From NCBI GenBank assembly GCA_015709205.1, contig JACCQO010000015.1, forward strand, positions 18,595-82,594: a stretch of DNA of 64,000 bases, read 5' to 3'. Below are positions 28,909-36,677 of the stretch, piece by piece. Within the stretch, counting starts at the first letter, position 1, and each line of letters starts with the position of its first letter. This DNA is from Desulfovibrionaceae bacterium (GTDB lineage: Bacteria; Desulfobacterota; Desulfovibrionia; Desulfovibrionales; Desulfovibrionaceae). The translations under genes and the position numbers were made by a program. Under the pieces are notes generated by a model, which saw only the letters and a program-made list of their open reading frames with translations, did no database searches and was not told the origin of the DNA.

Positions 28909-29937
28909 TCAGAACATCTGCGAACGCGGGTGAAAACGCTCGTGGATGGCCCGGATGCGGCCGGATTGCACGTGGGTGTAGATTTCCGTGGCGCTGATGT
29001 CCGCATGGCCCAGGAGCAGCTGCACGGAGCGCAGGTCCGCGCCGCCTTCGAGCAGGTGCGTGGCAAAGGAGTGGCGGAAGGAGTGCGGGGATATCTCCTT
29101 GCGCACGTCCGCCTCCAGCGCGTAGCGCTTGACCGCCTTCCACACGGACTGGCGCGTCAGGCGGCGGCCAGAGGGATTGAGGAACAGCGCGTCCTCCTTG
29201 GGTTTGAACAGCGGCCGCCAGTCCTTCAAGTACTCCTCGAGGATTTTCTGGGCCGCGAAATGCACGGGCACCACGCGCTCCTTGGCCCCCTTGCCGAACA
29301 CGCGCACCAGCCCGGTGTGCGGGTCGAAGTCCAGGGGCGCGAGGTTCACGCATTCGGAGACGCGCAGTCCGGCGGCGTAGAGCAGTTCGAGGATGGCGCG
29401 GTCGCGAAAGCCGTTGCGGGTGTTCGTGTCCGGCGCGGCGAGCAGGGCGGCCATGTCCTGGCGGGTGAGCACGTCGGGCAGAGTCCGAGGCAGCTTGGGG
29501 TTTTCCAGGTAGCGCGCCGGATTGGCCGCGAGCCGGCCCTGTTCCGCGCAGTGCGCGAAGAACCCGCGCAAGGCCGAGAGGTGGCGCGCCAGGGAGCGGC
29601 TGGTCAGCTCGCGCTCGCGCCTGAGATACAGCAGATAGACGAACAGCCCGTCTTCGTTGACGTCCTCGATGGCCGTGGAGCGGGAATCCAGGAACTCGCA
29701 GAGCGAGCGCAGGTCGCGTTCGTAGGCCGCGATGCTGTTTTCCGAAAGCCCGCGCACCACGAGCAGGTGCTCCAGATAGGCGTCCACCAGCGGCGGAAGC
29801 GGGGGCGGGGGGGGCGCCTCGGTTTTCGGAGCGGCAGGCCGGGCGGCAGTGGCGGCCCGGTCTCCGGGACGGTTCCCGGCGGCGGCGGACGCGCCGTTCC
29901 CCGTGGTTTTCCGGGGTGTTCTGGCGGTTCGGGACAT
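28909..29937 (-). CDS. xerD: Tyrosine recombinase XerD/XerC-like
   Basis: This 342-residue recombinase probably resolves chromosome dimers at dif with a partner Xer protein and FtsK. All catalytic residues are present: Arg192 (AAGLRVSE), Lys216 (FGKGAKER), His285 and Arg288 (PHSFRHSF), His311 (LLGH) and nucleophile Tyr320 (EIYTHV). The SAM-like N-terminal core DNA-binding domain spans about 48-135. The first 45 residues are an extra Ala/Pro-rich extension not found in E. coli XerD. ATG 29937 is the best start; upstream sequence in frame is low complexity. XerC or XerD cannot be told apart without alignment. No integration-type element surrounds it. Confidence 0.88.
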   Translation of the reverse strand: MSRTARTPRKTTGNGASAAAGNRPGDRAATAARPAAPKTEAPPPPPLPPLVDAYLEHLLVVRGLSENSIAAYERDLRSLCEFLDSRSTAIEDVNEDGLFVYLLYLRRERELTSRSLARHLSALRGFFAHCAEQGRLAANPARYLENPKLPRTLPDVLTRQDMAALLAAPDTNTRNGFRDRAILELLYAAGLRVSECVNLAPLDFDPHTGLVRVFGKGAKERVVPVHFAAQKILEEYLKDWRPLFKPKEDALFLNPSGRRLTRQSVWKAVKRYALEADVRKEISPHSFRHSFATHLLEGGADLRSVQLLLGHADISATEIYTHVQSGRIRAIHERFHPRSQMF

Positions 29938-30099
29938 GGGCCGGATGCTACACGCGGCGCGTGCCAGCGGCAAGGGGAAAGCGCGAGCGGCGCGACGGGA
30001 TAGACGGGACACGGCGGCCAGCACGCCCGGATCGAACGGGCCCGGACCGGACGCGCGCGAACCGGGCGGGCGCGCCCGGTGCGCAAGGCTCCGCGCCAT

Positions 30100-30128
30100 T
30101 TGACACCCCCGGACCAATCGCGTTACAC
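30100..30128 (+). promoter_or_regulatory. Possible promoter for dapL
   Basis: A perfect -35 hexamer TTGACA (30100-30105) is followed after 17 bp by TTACAC, or after 18 bp by TACACG, either a weak -10. The element sits about 75 bp upstream of the dapL start. Nothing else in the gap is as close to consensus. Confidence 0.35.
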
Positions 30129-30204
30129 GGAGGAACGCCGCATTGCGCGGCTATTCTTTTATCCCCCTGGCATCATTAAAAGACTCCAGATCGAGGAGAG
30201 ACAC

Positions 30205-31374
30205 ATGTCGCAGTTCCCCCTTGCCGACCGGCTGGCCTCCCTGCCCCCGTACCTGTTCGCCGAAATCGACCGCATCAAGGCCCAGGTGGCGGCGCGTGGC
30301 GTGGACATCATCAGCCTGGGCATCGGCGATCCCGACCTGCCGACCCCCGAGTTCATCATCGAGGCCATGGCCCAGGCCATCCGCAAGCCCGCCAACCACC
30401 GCTATCCGTCCTACGAGGGCATGCCCGCGTACCGCGAGGCCGTGGCCGACTGGTACAAGGCGCGCTTCGGCGCGTCCCTGGATCCCAAGACCGAGGTGGT
30501 CAGCCTGATCGGCTCCAAGGAGGGCATCGCGCACTTCCCCCTGGCCTTCGTCAACCCGGGCGACCTGGTGCTGGTCTGCACGCCCAACTACCCGGTCTAC
30601 AACGTGGCCACGGGCTTTGCCGGCGGCGAGGTGCGGTACCTGCCCCTGACGGACGAGAACGACTTCCTGCCCGACCTGGACGCCGTGGACGAGGCCACCT
30701 GGAAGCGGGCCAAGATGATCTTCCTCAACTATCCCAACAACCCGACCGCGGCCACGGCGAACAAGGAATTCTTCGCCAGGCTCATCGCCATCGCCAAGGC
30801 CCACGACGTCATCGTGGTGCACGACACGGCCTACACCGAGATCTATTACGACGAGGCCAAGAAGCCCATCAGCATCCTGGAGGTGGAGGGCGCCAAGGAC
30901 GTGGCCATCGAGTTCCACTCCCTGTCCAAGACCTTCAACATGACCGGCTGGCGCGTGGGCATGGCCGTGGGCAACGCCTCGCTGGTGGCCGGGCTCGGCA
31001 AGATCAAGGAGAACGTGGACTCCGGCCTGTTCCAGGCCGTGCAGGAGGCGGGCATCGCGGCCATGCGCCACGGCGACGCGGCCACGGCCGAGCTGCGCAC
31101 CATCTACAAGCAGCGCCGCGACACGGTCATCGACGCCCTGCACAAGATCGGCATCAACTGCCGCGTGCCCGACGCCACGTTCTACATCTGGTCGCCCGTG
31201 CCCGCGGGCTACGGCACCTCGGCCGAATTCGTCAGCCGCCTGCTGCAGGAGACCGGCGTGGTCGTGACCCCGGGCAACGGCTTCGGCAAGCCCGGCGAAG
31301 GCTACTTCCGCATCTCCCTGACCGTGGGCACCGAGCGCCTTGAGGAGGCCGTCTCACGCATCTCCAAGCTCTAG
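30205..31374 (+). CDS. dapL: LL-diaminopimelate aminotransferase
   Basis: This 389-residue class I/II aminotransferase converts tetrahydrodipicolinate and glutamate directly to LL-diaminopimelate, bypassing the acylated DapD/C/E route. Evidence is the N-terminal SLPPYLFAEID, the substrate loop LGIGDPDLPTP, NYPNNPTAA, and the cofactor lysine in HSLSKTFNMTGWRVG. It fits the DapL branch used by sulfate reducers, though assignment against other aspartate-family aminotransferases rests on overall resemblance. GAGGAG lies 7 nt before ATG 30205. The reading frame overlaps the apparent beginning of folK, which is in the -1 frame. Confidence 0.9.
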   Translation: MSQFPLADRLASLPPYLFAEIDRIKAQVAARGVDIISLGIGDPDLPTPEFIIEAMAQAIRKPANHRYPSYEGMPAYREAVADWYKARFGASLDPKTEVVSLIGSKEGIAHFPLAFVNPGDLVLVCTPNYPVYNVATGFAGGEVRYLPLTDENDFLPDLDAVDEATWKRAKMIFLNYPNNPTAATANKEFFARLIAIAKAHDVIVVHDTAYTEIYYDEAKKPISILEVEGAKDVAIEFHSLSKTFNMTGWRVGMAVGNASLVAGLGKIKENVDSGLFQAVQEAGIAAMRHGDAATAELRTIYKQRRDTVIDALHKIGINCRVPDATFYIWSPVPAGYGTSAEFVSRLLQETGVVVTPGNGFGKPGEGYFRISLTVGTERLEEAVSRISKL

Positions 31375-32081
31375 AGGCCTTCGTCGGCCTCGGCTCCAAC
31401 CTGGGCGGCCCGGACGGGCCGCCGGAACGCAACCTCGAGCGCGCCCTGGAACACCTGGGCGCGCTCGAGGGCGTGCGCGTGCTGGACGTGTCCCCGGTGT
31501 ACCTCACCGAGCCCCAGGGCGTGCGCGAGCAGCCCTGGTTCGCCAACCAGGTGGCCCGGCTGGCCCTGAGCGCGCCGCCGAAGGTTCCGGACGCAGGCGC
31601 ACCAGGCATCACGGAAGAGGGCGGAACAGGGCAGGGGGTCGCGGGACCGGACGGAACGGGGCAGGGCGGCCGTGGGGAGCAGGGCGGGCCCGCTCGGGCG
31701 GCCTCCGCGCCGGGAGCGGCCCCAGGCACGCCGCCGGACGCGACGCAAAACGCGGCCCTGGGGCTGCTGCGCGCGATCCTGGCCATCGAAACGCGCATGG
31801 GCCGCGTGCGCGGCGCGGTCCCGGCCGGTGCCCCGGAGGCGGCGCGGGCGGCCGCGCGGTTCGGCCCGCGCATCATCGACCTTGATCTCTTGATCGTCGA
31901 AAGTGTACAGTGCGCCACGCCGGAACTGATTCTGCCGCATCCGCGCCTGCGCGAGCGGGCCTTCGTGCTCGTACCGTTGCGCGACGTGCGCCCGGATCTC
32001 GTGTTCGCCGACGGCACGTCCATCGACGCCGCCCTGGCGCGCGTCGTCCACACGGTGCGCGGCAACCGCATCCGCCAATAA
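31356..32081 (+). CDS. folK: 7,8-dihydro-6-hydroxymethylpterin pyrophosphokinase FolK; no canonical start codon
   Basis: FolK transfers pyrophosphate from ATP to hydroxymethyl-dihydropterin in folate synthesis. The family marks are clear: FVGLGSNLGG at the N-terminus, VSPVYLTEPQG, ETRMGRVRG, RFGPRIIDLDLL, and LPHPRLRERAFVLVPL. The frame opens after TGA 31341-31343 and contains no ATG, GTG or TTG before FVGLGSN. An ACG at 31356 lies 7 nt after GAGGAGG and is the best-placed candidate start. A GTG at 31464 would delete the essential GSNLG loop. About 55 Gly/Pro/Ala-rich residues (31579-31752) interrupt the usual fold. The gene overlaps the end of dapL. The gene is secure; the start is not. Confidence 0.82.
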   Translation, partial: THLQALEAFVGLGSNLGGPDGPPERNLERALEHLGALEGVRVLDVSPVYLTEPQGVREQPWFANQVARLALSAPPKVPDAGAPGITEEGGTGQGVAGPDGTGQGGRGEQGGPARAASAPGAAPGTPPDATQNAALGLLRAILAIETRMGRVRGAVPAGAPEAARAAARFGPRIIDLDLLIVESVQCATPELILPHPRLRERAFVLVPLRDVRPDLVFADGTSIDAALARVVHTVRGNRIRQ

Positions 32082-32100
32082 CCGCAAGAAGGAAGGCCCC

Positions 32101-32460
32101 ATGATCAAATGGCTCGTCATCATCGTCGCCGGCTGGTTCCTCATCAAGATGCTCAGCGGCGACAGGAAGCGCAAGTCCGCGGACAAGAAGAAGGAATTCG
32201 AGCAGATGAAGAAGACCGGCGAGATGGTCAAGGACCCCATCTGCGGCGCCTACGTCTCGCGCAACAGCGACATCCGCGTCAAGAACGGGGATCAGGTCCA
32301 CTGTTTCTGCAGCTACGAATGCCGCGAGAAGTACCTCAAGCAGATCGGCCACGAGCCCACGCCCATCGAGCGCGCGGACGACGCCTGGGACCAGGACGAG
32401 ACGGACGAGACGACCGTGAGGGGCGATACGGCTGTGAAGGACGAGCAGGACAAGGCGTAG
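32101..32460 (+). CDS. Membrane-anchored YHS/TRASH-type metal-binding protein
   Basis: This 119-residue protein has one N-terminal membrane helix (MIKWLVIIVAGWFLIKML) and a Lys-rich cytoplasmic stretch. A YHS-like module follows: VKDPICGAYV, then HCFCSYECREKYL. YHS and TRASH modules use these cysteines to bind a transition metal, as in copper and heavy-metal ATPases. The C-terminus is acidic. ATG 32101 lies 20 nt after folK, with AAGAAGGAAGG upstream. A perfect 20-bp hairpin follows. The metal and partner are unknown. Confidence 0.83.
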   Translation: MIKWLVIIVAGWFLIKMLSGDRKRKSADKKKEFEQMKKTGEMVKDPICGAYVSRNSDIRVKNGDQVHCFCSYECREKYLKQIGHEPTPIERADDAWDQDETDETTVRGDTAVKDEQDKA

Positions 32461-32511
32461 GCGGCCGACCGCCAGCGCCGCGCGCGCCGTTGCCCGACGT
32501 GGACGGCGGCG

Positions 32512-32555
32512 CGCAAAAGGGCCCGGATTCGATAACGAATCCGGGCCCTTTTGCG
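32512..32555. terminator. Long perfect hairpin, bidirectional terminator
   Basis: Twenty-base perfect arms enclose the loop ATAA. Each arm ends in a four-base A or T tract (32515-32518, 32549-32552), so it can terminate dapL-folK-YHS from the left and the molbindin gene from the right. Confidence 0.88.
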
Positions 32556-32637
32556 TGTTGCGAAAGCGAGCCGCCCAAGCGCCGCCGTCCGGGCGGGAAT
32601 GCGGCGCATACGGCGATTCGCGCCGCTCGGCGGCAGA

Positions 32638-32847
32638 CTAGTCCTTGGCGACCATGACGCTGGTGGCCTTGACCATGGCCTTGACCTCTTCGCCAACCTT
32701 GATGCCCATCCGCTCGACCGAATTCTTGGTGATCACGGAAACGATCTCCACGCCGGGAGCGATCTCGATGACGACTTCGGCGTTGACCATGCCGATGGTG
32801 ACTTCCTTGACCTTGCCGGGGATCAGATTGCGTGCGCTCAGCTGCAT
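32638..32847 (-). CDS. mop: Molbindin (Mop/TOBE molybdate-binding protein)
   Basis: This 69-residue protein is a single Mop domain: MQLSARNLIPGKVKEVTIGMVNAEVVIEI, then VITKNSVERMGIKVGEEVKAMVKATSVMVA. Molbindins form hexamers that store molybdate or tungstate for cofactor enzymes such as formate dehydrogenase. ATG 32847 has GGAGGTG 7 nt upstream. It stands alone, with the convergent hairpin at its 3' side and a long gene-poor region at its 5' side. A half-site resembling the ModE box (GGCTATAT, on the minus strand near 32993) is present upstream but its partner half is missing. Confidence 0.93.
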   Translation of the reverse strand: MQLSARNLIPGKVKEVTIGMVNAEVVIEIAPGVEIVSVITKNSVERMGIKVGEEVKAMVKATSVMVAKD

Positions 32848-34486
32848 TTCAGCACCTCCAGAGGAATTAGAGTTGTCCGCAAAATACTCGCCGAAAACTT
32901 CCGGGCAATGATTTCCTCGCCCAGCGGCGAGGCAGTGGAGCCCAACAGAGACACGATCATGATATTTGCAGTGCCACTAGGAAGAGATATAGCCGGCGAT
33001 GAAAAAAAGTAAAGCGCGGAAAGGGATAAAAAGCGATACAATATCGTAGTTTTCTTCGATTTTTTTTCGAAAAAACGCCTCTTTCCTCTGTTTTCAACGC
33101 CGCGCCCGTTCTGAAAATCTCCATATTTTTGACTTGTTCGATGATGGTGCCGCACTTGTCCCGAGAAAGGACAAAAGGACCGCGCACAACGCCATAGAAT
33201 TCCTTCAAAACTAGCGGGTTCTCGACCATCCCGCAGAAAGGAGAAGACGATTGGTGCGCGGACCCGGCCCAGGTACCGGTGGGACGGTGTGACGTTGGGA
33301 CTTGAGGGTAATCCCAGAGGCGTTCGCCTGGGTTTCGAAGGCAGGCGTACCGAAGAGATGCGGCTCGGCTACCGTCCTTTTTTTGCACCTACACTTGTCT
33401 CATAATGTAAATTATGTTAACTTTTTTAGATGGCAACCCTTTGAATTTAAAGAAAAGCGCCACTAAGAACTTGGCCGTGAAACGCCATCGCGTGCCCTGC
33501 CCCGGATTGGTGGAGACTCGCTTGGCCAGCCCCTGACGAAACACTCACAGGACTTGCTCGCCGTCGCCCTGGGGTACGAAATCGAGCGACTGGCAGTCCG
33601 GTTTGCGAGGGCCGCTGCCGATGCCCCGACGGAGATTCCCCGAGCCGATCTCTCTCCGCCGATCCGGTCGGCCACCCGGTCGGACTTCGAAGACGAAGCC
33701 CCCTTGCGGATCGGTCCGCAGGAGGCTTCAAAACCGATAATCCGGAGCTCGGGTCGCGTTGGATGCCTTTTCGCGGCTGCAGGCCCGTTTTAGGCCTTTT
33801 TGGCGAAATCGACCGCTTCGGCCTCTAAATCGCCCATCCACGACGTGACCGACACACCAATGACGCCTGCGATGACTCCGGCCGAAGACCTTAGTTCCCC
33901 AACTGCCCGCCCGATCGCCCGCCCGATCGCCTGATCCGATCGCCGACCCGATCGCCGACCCGACTGGCGGAAAACCTGGCCCAACCGGTCCGCAATCGGG
34001 CATGCCGATCAACCGCGCCGCGCTCCGGCCAGTCGTGATCCCCTACGAAGCCCCCTTGCGGATCGGTCCGGACGTGACCAGCACACCTCGGCCTGCGTCG
34101 GCGATCCGCCCCGGGCTGCCGTTCCAGCGCGGACCGCGACCGGTTCCGCACGACGCGCCGTCGCGCCGCAAGGCCTGGCGACCCACCCCGGCCGTCCAAA
34201 ACCGGCATGAACCGCTGCAGTTCATATCCAATCGAACCACCTTATTATTCAGGAATAGTTATTGATTCCGTACCAGTCGCCCAAAACGGAACCGCGACGC
34301 GTTGACGCGCCGCGCCCCCGTCCGTACCGTGGCGACCATGCACCCGACTCCGCACGATTCCACCCGTTGCCTCCCGCCGCACCGCCGCCCTGCTCCCGGG
34401 ACCATCCCCATCGCCTCGGTTTCACCGACAATGCTCTCCGTTCAGAGCCATGGGGCCGCTGCCCCATGGGCTCCGCGGGAAACGCT
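32848..34486. other. 1.6-kb gene-poor region with low-GC block and short repeats
   Basis: No supported gene lies here. From about 32990 to 33450 the sequence is much more AT-rich than its surroundings, with long T-runs (33058-33068) and ATAATGTAAATTATG near 33405. From about 33450 to 34260 it is GC-rich again but with short broken frames in all six directions. It carries a 26-bp repeat at 33693 and 34045, and a GATCGCC-rich tract (33905-33962). A weak hairpin with T-run is at 33781-33801. It may be a decayed gene or element, or regulatory DNA for mop. Confidence 0.6.
33693..34070. repeat. 26-bp direct repeat pair flanking a GATCGCC-rich tract
   Basis: The identical 26-mer beginning ACGAAGCCCCCTTGCGGATC and ending GGTCCG occurs at 33693-33718 and 34045-34070. 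In both places the plus strand reads EAPLRIGP in the frame that contains it. Between them, 33905-33962 has five GATCGC repeats spaced 11 to 13 bp apart. The pair could be remains of a duplication. Confidence 0.8.
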
Positions 34487-35299
34487 GTGAGCACGGCGAA
34501 GAAACGCACGGGCGCGGGGCGCATGGCGGATATTCCGACCGACGTGCTCGCGGCCCTGGAGCGCGGCGAGCTGGAGGCCGCGACCCTGGCCGAGGGGCTG
34601 GCCATCGATCAGGCCAGGCTGCTGCGCGCGACGTTTCCGGACCTGGGGGCCGAAGCGCACGCCGAGGCCGAGGCCGCGTGCGCGCTGGGCATCCTCAAGC
34701 GCGTGGAGCGCATCGGCACGCTGATCCACGAGCGGCTCGGCGCGGAGGGATTCCGGCGTTGCCGGGAGCACGTTTCGGACACGGTGCGCGGCTGGGCGTG
34801 CTACATGGTCCGCGCGGAAGGTGAGCTCGATCTGGCGGAGCGGCTGGAGCGCATCCGTCCGCTGGCCGACGACGCGCACTACGGGGTGCGCGAATGGGCC
34901 TGGATGGCGGTGCGCCCGCAGTTGGTGGCGGAACTGGACCGCTCCATCGCCCTGCTCGCGCCCTGGACCGGCGCGGACTCGGAGCGGCTGCGCCGTTTCG
35001 CCAGCGAGGCGCTGCGGCCACGCGGGGTGTGGTGCGCGCACATCCCGGCGCTCAGGGCCGACCCGGCCCCGGGGCTACCACTGCTCGCCCCGCTGCGCGC
35101 CGATCCGGCGCGCTACGTCCAGGACTCGGTGGGCAACTGGCTCAACGACGCGGCCAAGGACCACCCCGACTGGGTGCGCGCCTTGTGCGCCGACTGGCTG
35201 CGCGACTCCCCCACCCCGGCCACCCGGCGCATCTGCGCACGCGGCCTGCGCTCCCTCGCGCCCAAACGCAGCGGGCGGCGCACCCGCTCGTCCGACTAA
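34487..35299 (+). CDS. AlkC/AlkD-like HEAT-repeat protein (putative DNA alkylation repair)
   Basis: This alpha-helical protein (270 residues from GTG 34487) resembles the DNA alkylation-repair HEAT families AlkC and AlkD. A middle part reads VREWAWMAVRP, and later SEALRPRGVWCAHIPAL and RYVQDSVGNWLNDAAKDHPDWV, which is typical of the AlkC-type family. Such enzymes excise N3-methylpurines or related lesions. The start is uncertain: GTG 34487 has GGGAAA upstream, while ATG 34466 and ATG 34523 are alternatives. The C-terminus is a short basic tail. It has no close neighbours on its strand; upstream is the gene-poor region. Confidence 0.77.
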   Translation: MSTAKKRTGAGRMADIPTDVLAALERGELEAATLAEGLAIDQARLLRATFPDLGAEAHAEAEAACALGILKRVERIGTLIHERLGAEGFRRCREHVSDTVRGWACYMVRAEGELDLAERLERIRPLADDAHYGVREWAWMAVRPQLVAELDRSIALLAPWTGADSERLRRFASEALRPRGVWCAHIPALRADPAPGLPLLAPLRADPARYVQDSVGNWLNDAAKDHPDWVRALCADWLRDSPTPATRRICARGLRSLAPKRSGRRTRSSD

Positions 35300-35684
35300 G
35301 CCGGCTCCTCATCATCAGCATCACCGAAAGCGGACCGCCCCGACGCCGCGCCGGTCCCCCCTGCCCCCTGCCCCTTTGGCCGCGCCCGCCCACGACGCGG
35401 GACGTGCGCGCAGACCGGAACGCGGCCGGACGGCGGACGCGAACAATCAGAAGACAATCGGGACGCGGCTGGAACCGGGACGGAAGGACGGCCACGCCAG
35501 GCGATGCCCACCCGGGGAGGCGCGAAGCCGAAACAGGAACAGGCCGAAACGTGGTGCGCGCCGCATGGAGCCGGGCCGGGGAGGAAGGCGAAGCGGCGGA
35601 TGCGCGCGGACGCCCTGCCCTGTGCGGGCATTGCCGCACGGCGCATGAAGAGGCCGCTACGGGAGCGGGCCGAGGTGAAAAAAA
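35300..35684. other. Intergenic region between convergent genes, nothing recognised
   Basis: This 385-bp GC-rich stretch lies between the 3' ends of the alkylation-repair-like gene and lysE. It contains no supported gene, RNA or clear terminator. Open frames here are low-complexity Arg/Pro and match no family I know. Confidence 0.6.
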
Positions 35685-36332
35685 TCAGGAACGGCGCAGG
35701 GTCGCGGTCATCACGCCCGCGCCGATGAGCAGGCCGCCGCCGATGCGGTTGGCCGTGCGCAGCACCGAGGGCGAGGACAGCGCAGAGCGCACGCCGCCCG
35801 CGAGCAGGCCGTAGGCCACGGCGTTGACCAGAGCCAGGATCAGGAAGGTGGAGCCGAGCACGGCCATCTGCGGCAGCACGGGCGCGGCGTGGTCCATGAA
35901 CTGCGGCAGGAAGGCGGTGAAGAAGATGATGCCCTTGGGGTTGGTGGCCGTGACCAGGTAGGCGTGGCCGAACATGCGCCAGCGCGGGCGGCGGCAGGGA
36001 GCCGCTCCCCGCGCCTCGGCCGAGGCCGGGCCCAGGGCCTTGCAGTCCGGACGGCTGCGCCACATGCGCACGCCGAGGTACACCAGGTAGCACGCCCCCA
36101 GCCACTTGAGCGCCAGGAAAACGGCGGACGAAGCGGCCAGCAGCGCGCCGAGGCCCAGGAAGGAGCAGGTCATGCAGGTGAAGTCGCCCAGGACCACGCC
36201 GGGCGCGGTGGCCCATACCGAGGCGCGCCCGCGCTCCAGGCCGTAGCTGATGACCAGCAGGATGGTGGGGCCGGGCACGACCAGGACGATGGCCGTGGCC
36301 AGCAGGTAGGCGAGATACAATTCCGTGCTCAT
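35685..36332 (-). CDS. LysE/RhtB family amino-acid exporter
   Basis: This 215-residue inner-membrane protein has about six hydrophobic helices. It starts with the LysE signature: LVVPGPTILLVISYGLERGR, where VPGP and the following Gly-rich loop are conserved. A second half contains TATNPKGIIFFTAFLPQF, diagnostic for RhtB-type exporters (NPK). The substrate cannot be deduced; family members export lysine, threonine, homoserine or other amino acids. ATG 36332 has a weak purine-rich upstream stretch. It is alone on its strand between two repeat-bearing gaps. Confidence 0.9.
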   Translation of the reverse strand: MSTELYLAYLLATAIVLVVPGPTILLVISYGLERGRASVWATAPGVVLGDFTCMTCSFLGLGALLAASSAVFLALKWLGACYLVYLGVRMWRSRPDCKALGPASAEARGAAPCRRPRWRMFGHAYLVTATNPKGIIFFTAFLPQFMDHAAPVLPQMAVLGSTFLILALVNAVAYGLLAGGVRSALSSPSVLRTANRIGGGLLIGAGVMTATLRRS

Positions 36333-36677
36333 GGCGCGCTCCGGGGCTGAGGATGAGGCCCCGACACAACCACGCGCGCGGGTCCGCTGTCAATCCATTC
36401 CCCGCCCCGGCGCGACCGAAAAACGCCCCAGGCGCGGCGGTTCCCGTCCATCTTTCCCCGTCCGTCTTTCCCCGTCCGGCCTCCCATCATCTCCGCATGC
36501 GCGGGCGGGGGAAGGCCCCCCGCGCTCTCGCAAAACTCGACGCCCACGAAATGACGACGGGGCCAGCACGCCGGGTCCTCGTCTCTCCCCGTATCCGCAG
36601 GCGCGGGCGGGGGGAAGCCCACGCACCCACGCAGAACCCGACGATCGCGAACCGGCAGCGGGCACTGCCCGCCCGCC
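36333..36677. repeat. Intergenic region with imperfect ~60-bp direct repeats
   Basis: Two related blocks occur at about 36491-36555 and 36594-36655. Each begins CCGCA(T)G-GCGCGGGCGGGG-GAAG and continues through GCAAAACTCGACG or GCAGAACCCGACG. A CCCCGTC motif is also repeated near 36460-36480. The gap lies between the starts of lysE and the 3' end of the cyclase gene. No gene is supported. Confidence 0.65.

Noticed and set aside
28909-29937. XerD-like gene as the integrase of a genomic island
   Set aside because: It has the length and motifs of housekeeping Xer proteins. No attachment repeats, tRNA boundary or phage genes are next to it.
32960-33000. GCCACTAGGAAG resembling part of a cobalamin riboswitch
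   Set aside because: The B12 box and other conserved blocks are missing and no downstream gene on the same strand would be controlled.
32957-33388. 143-codon minus-strand open frame in the AT-rich block
   Set aside because: No ribosome-binding site, no domain and Cys/Arg/Phe-rich random composition. Likely chance.
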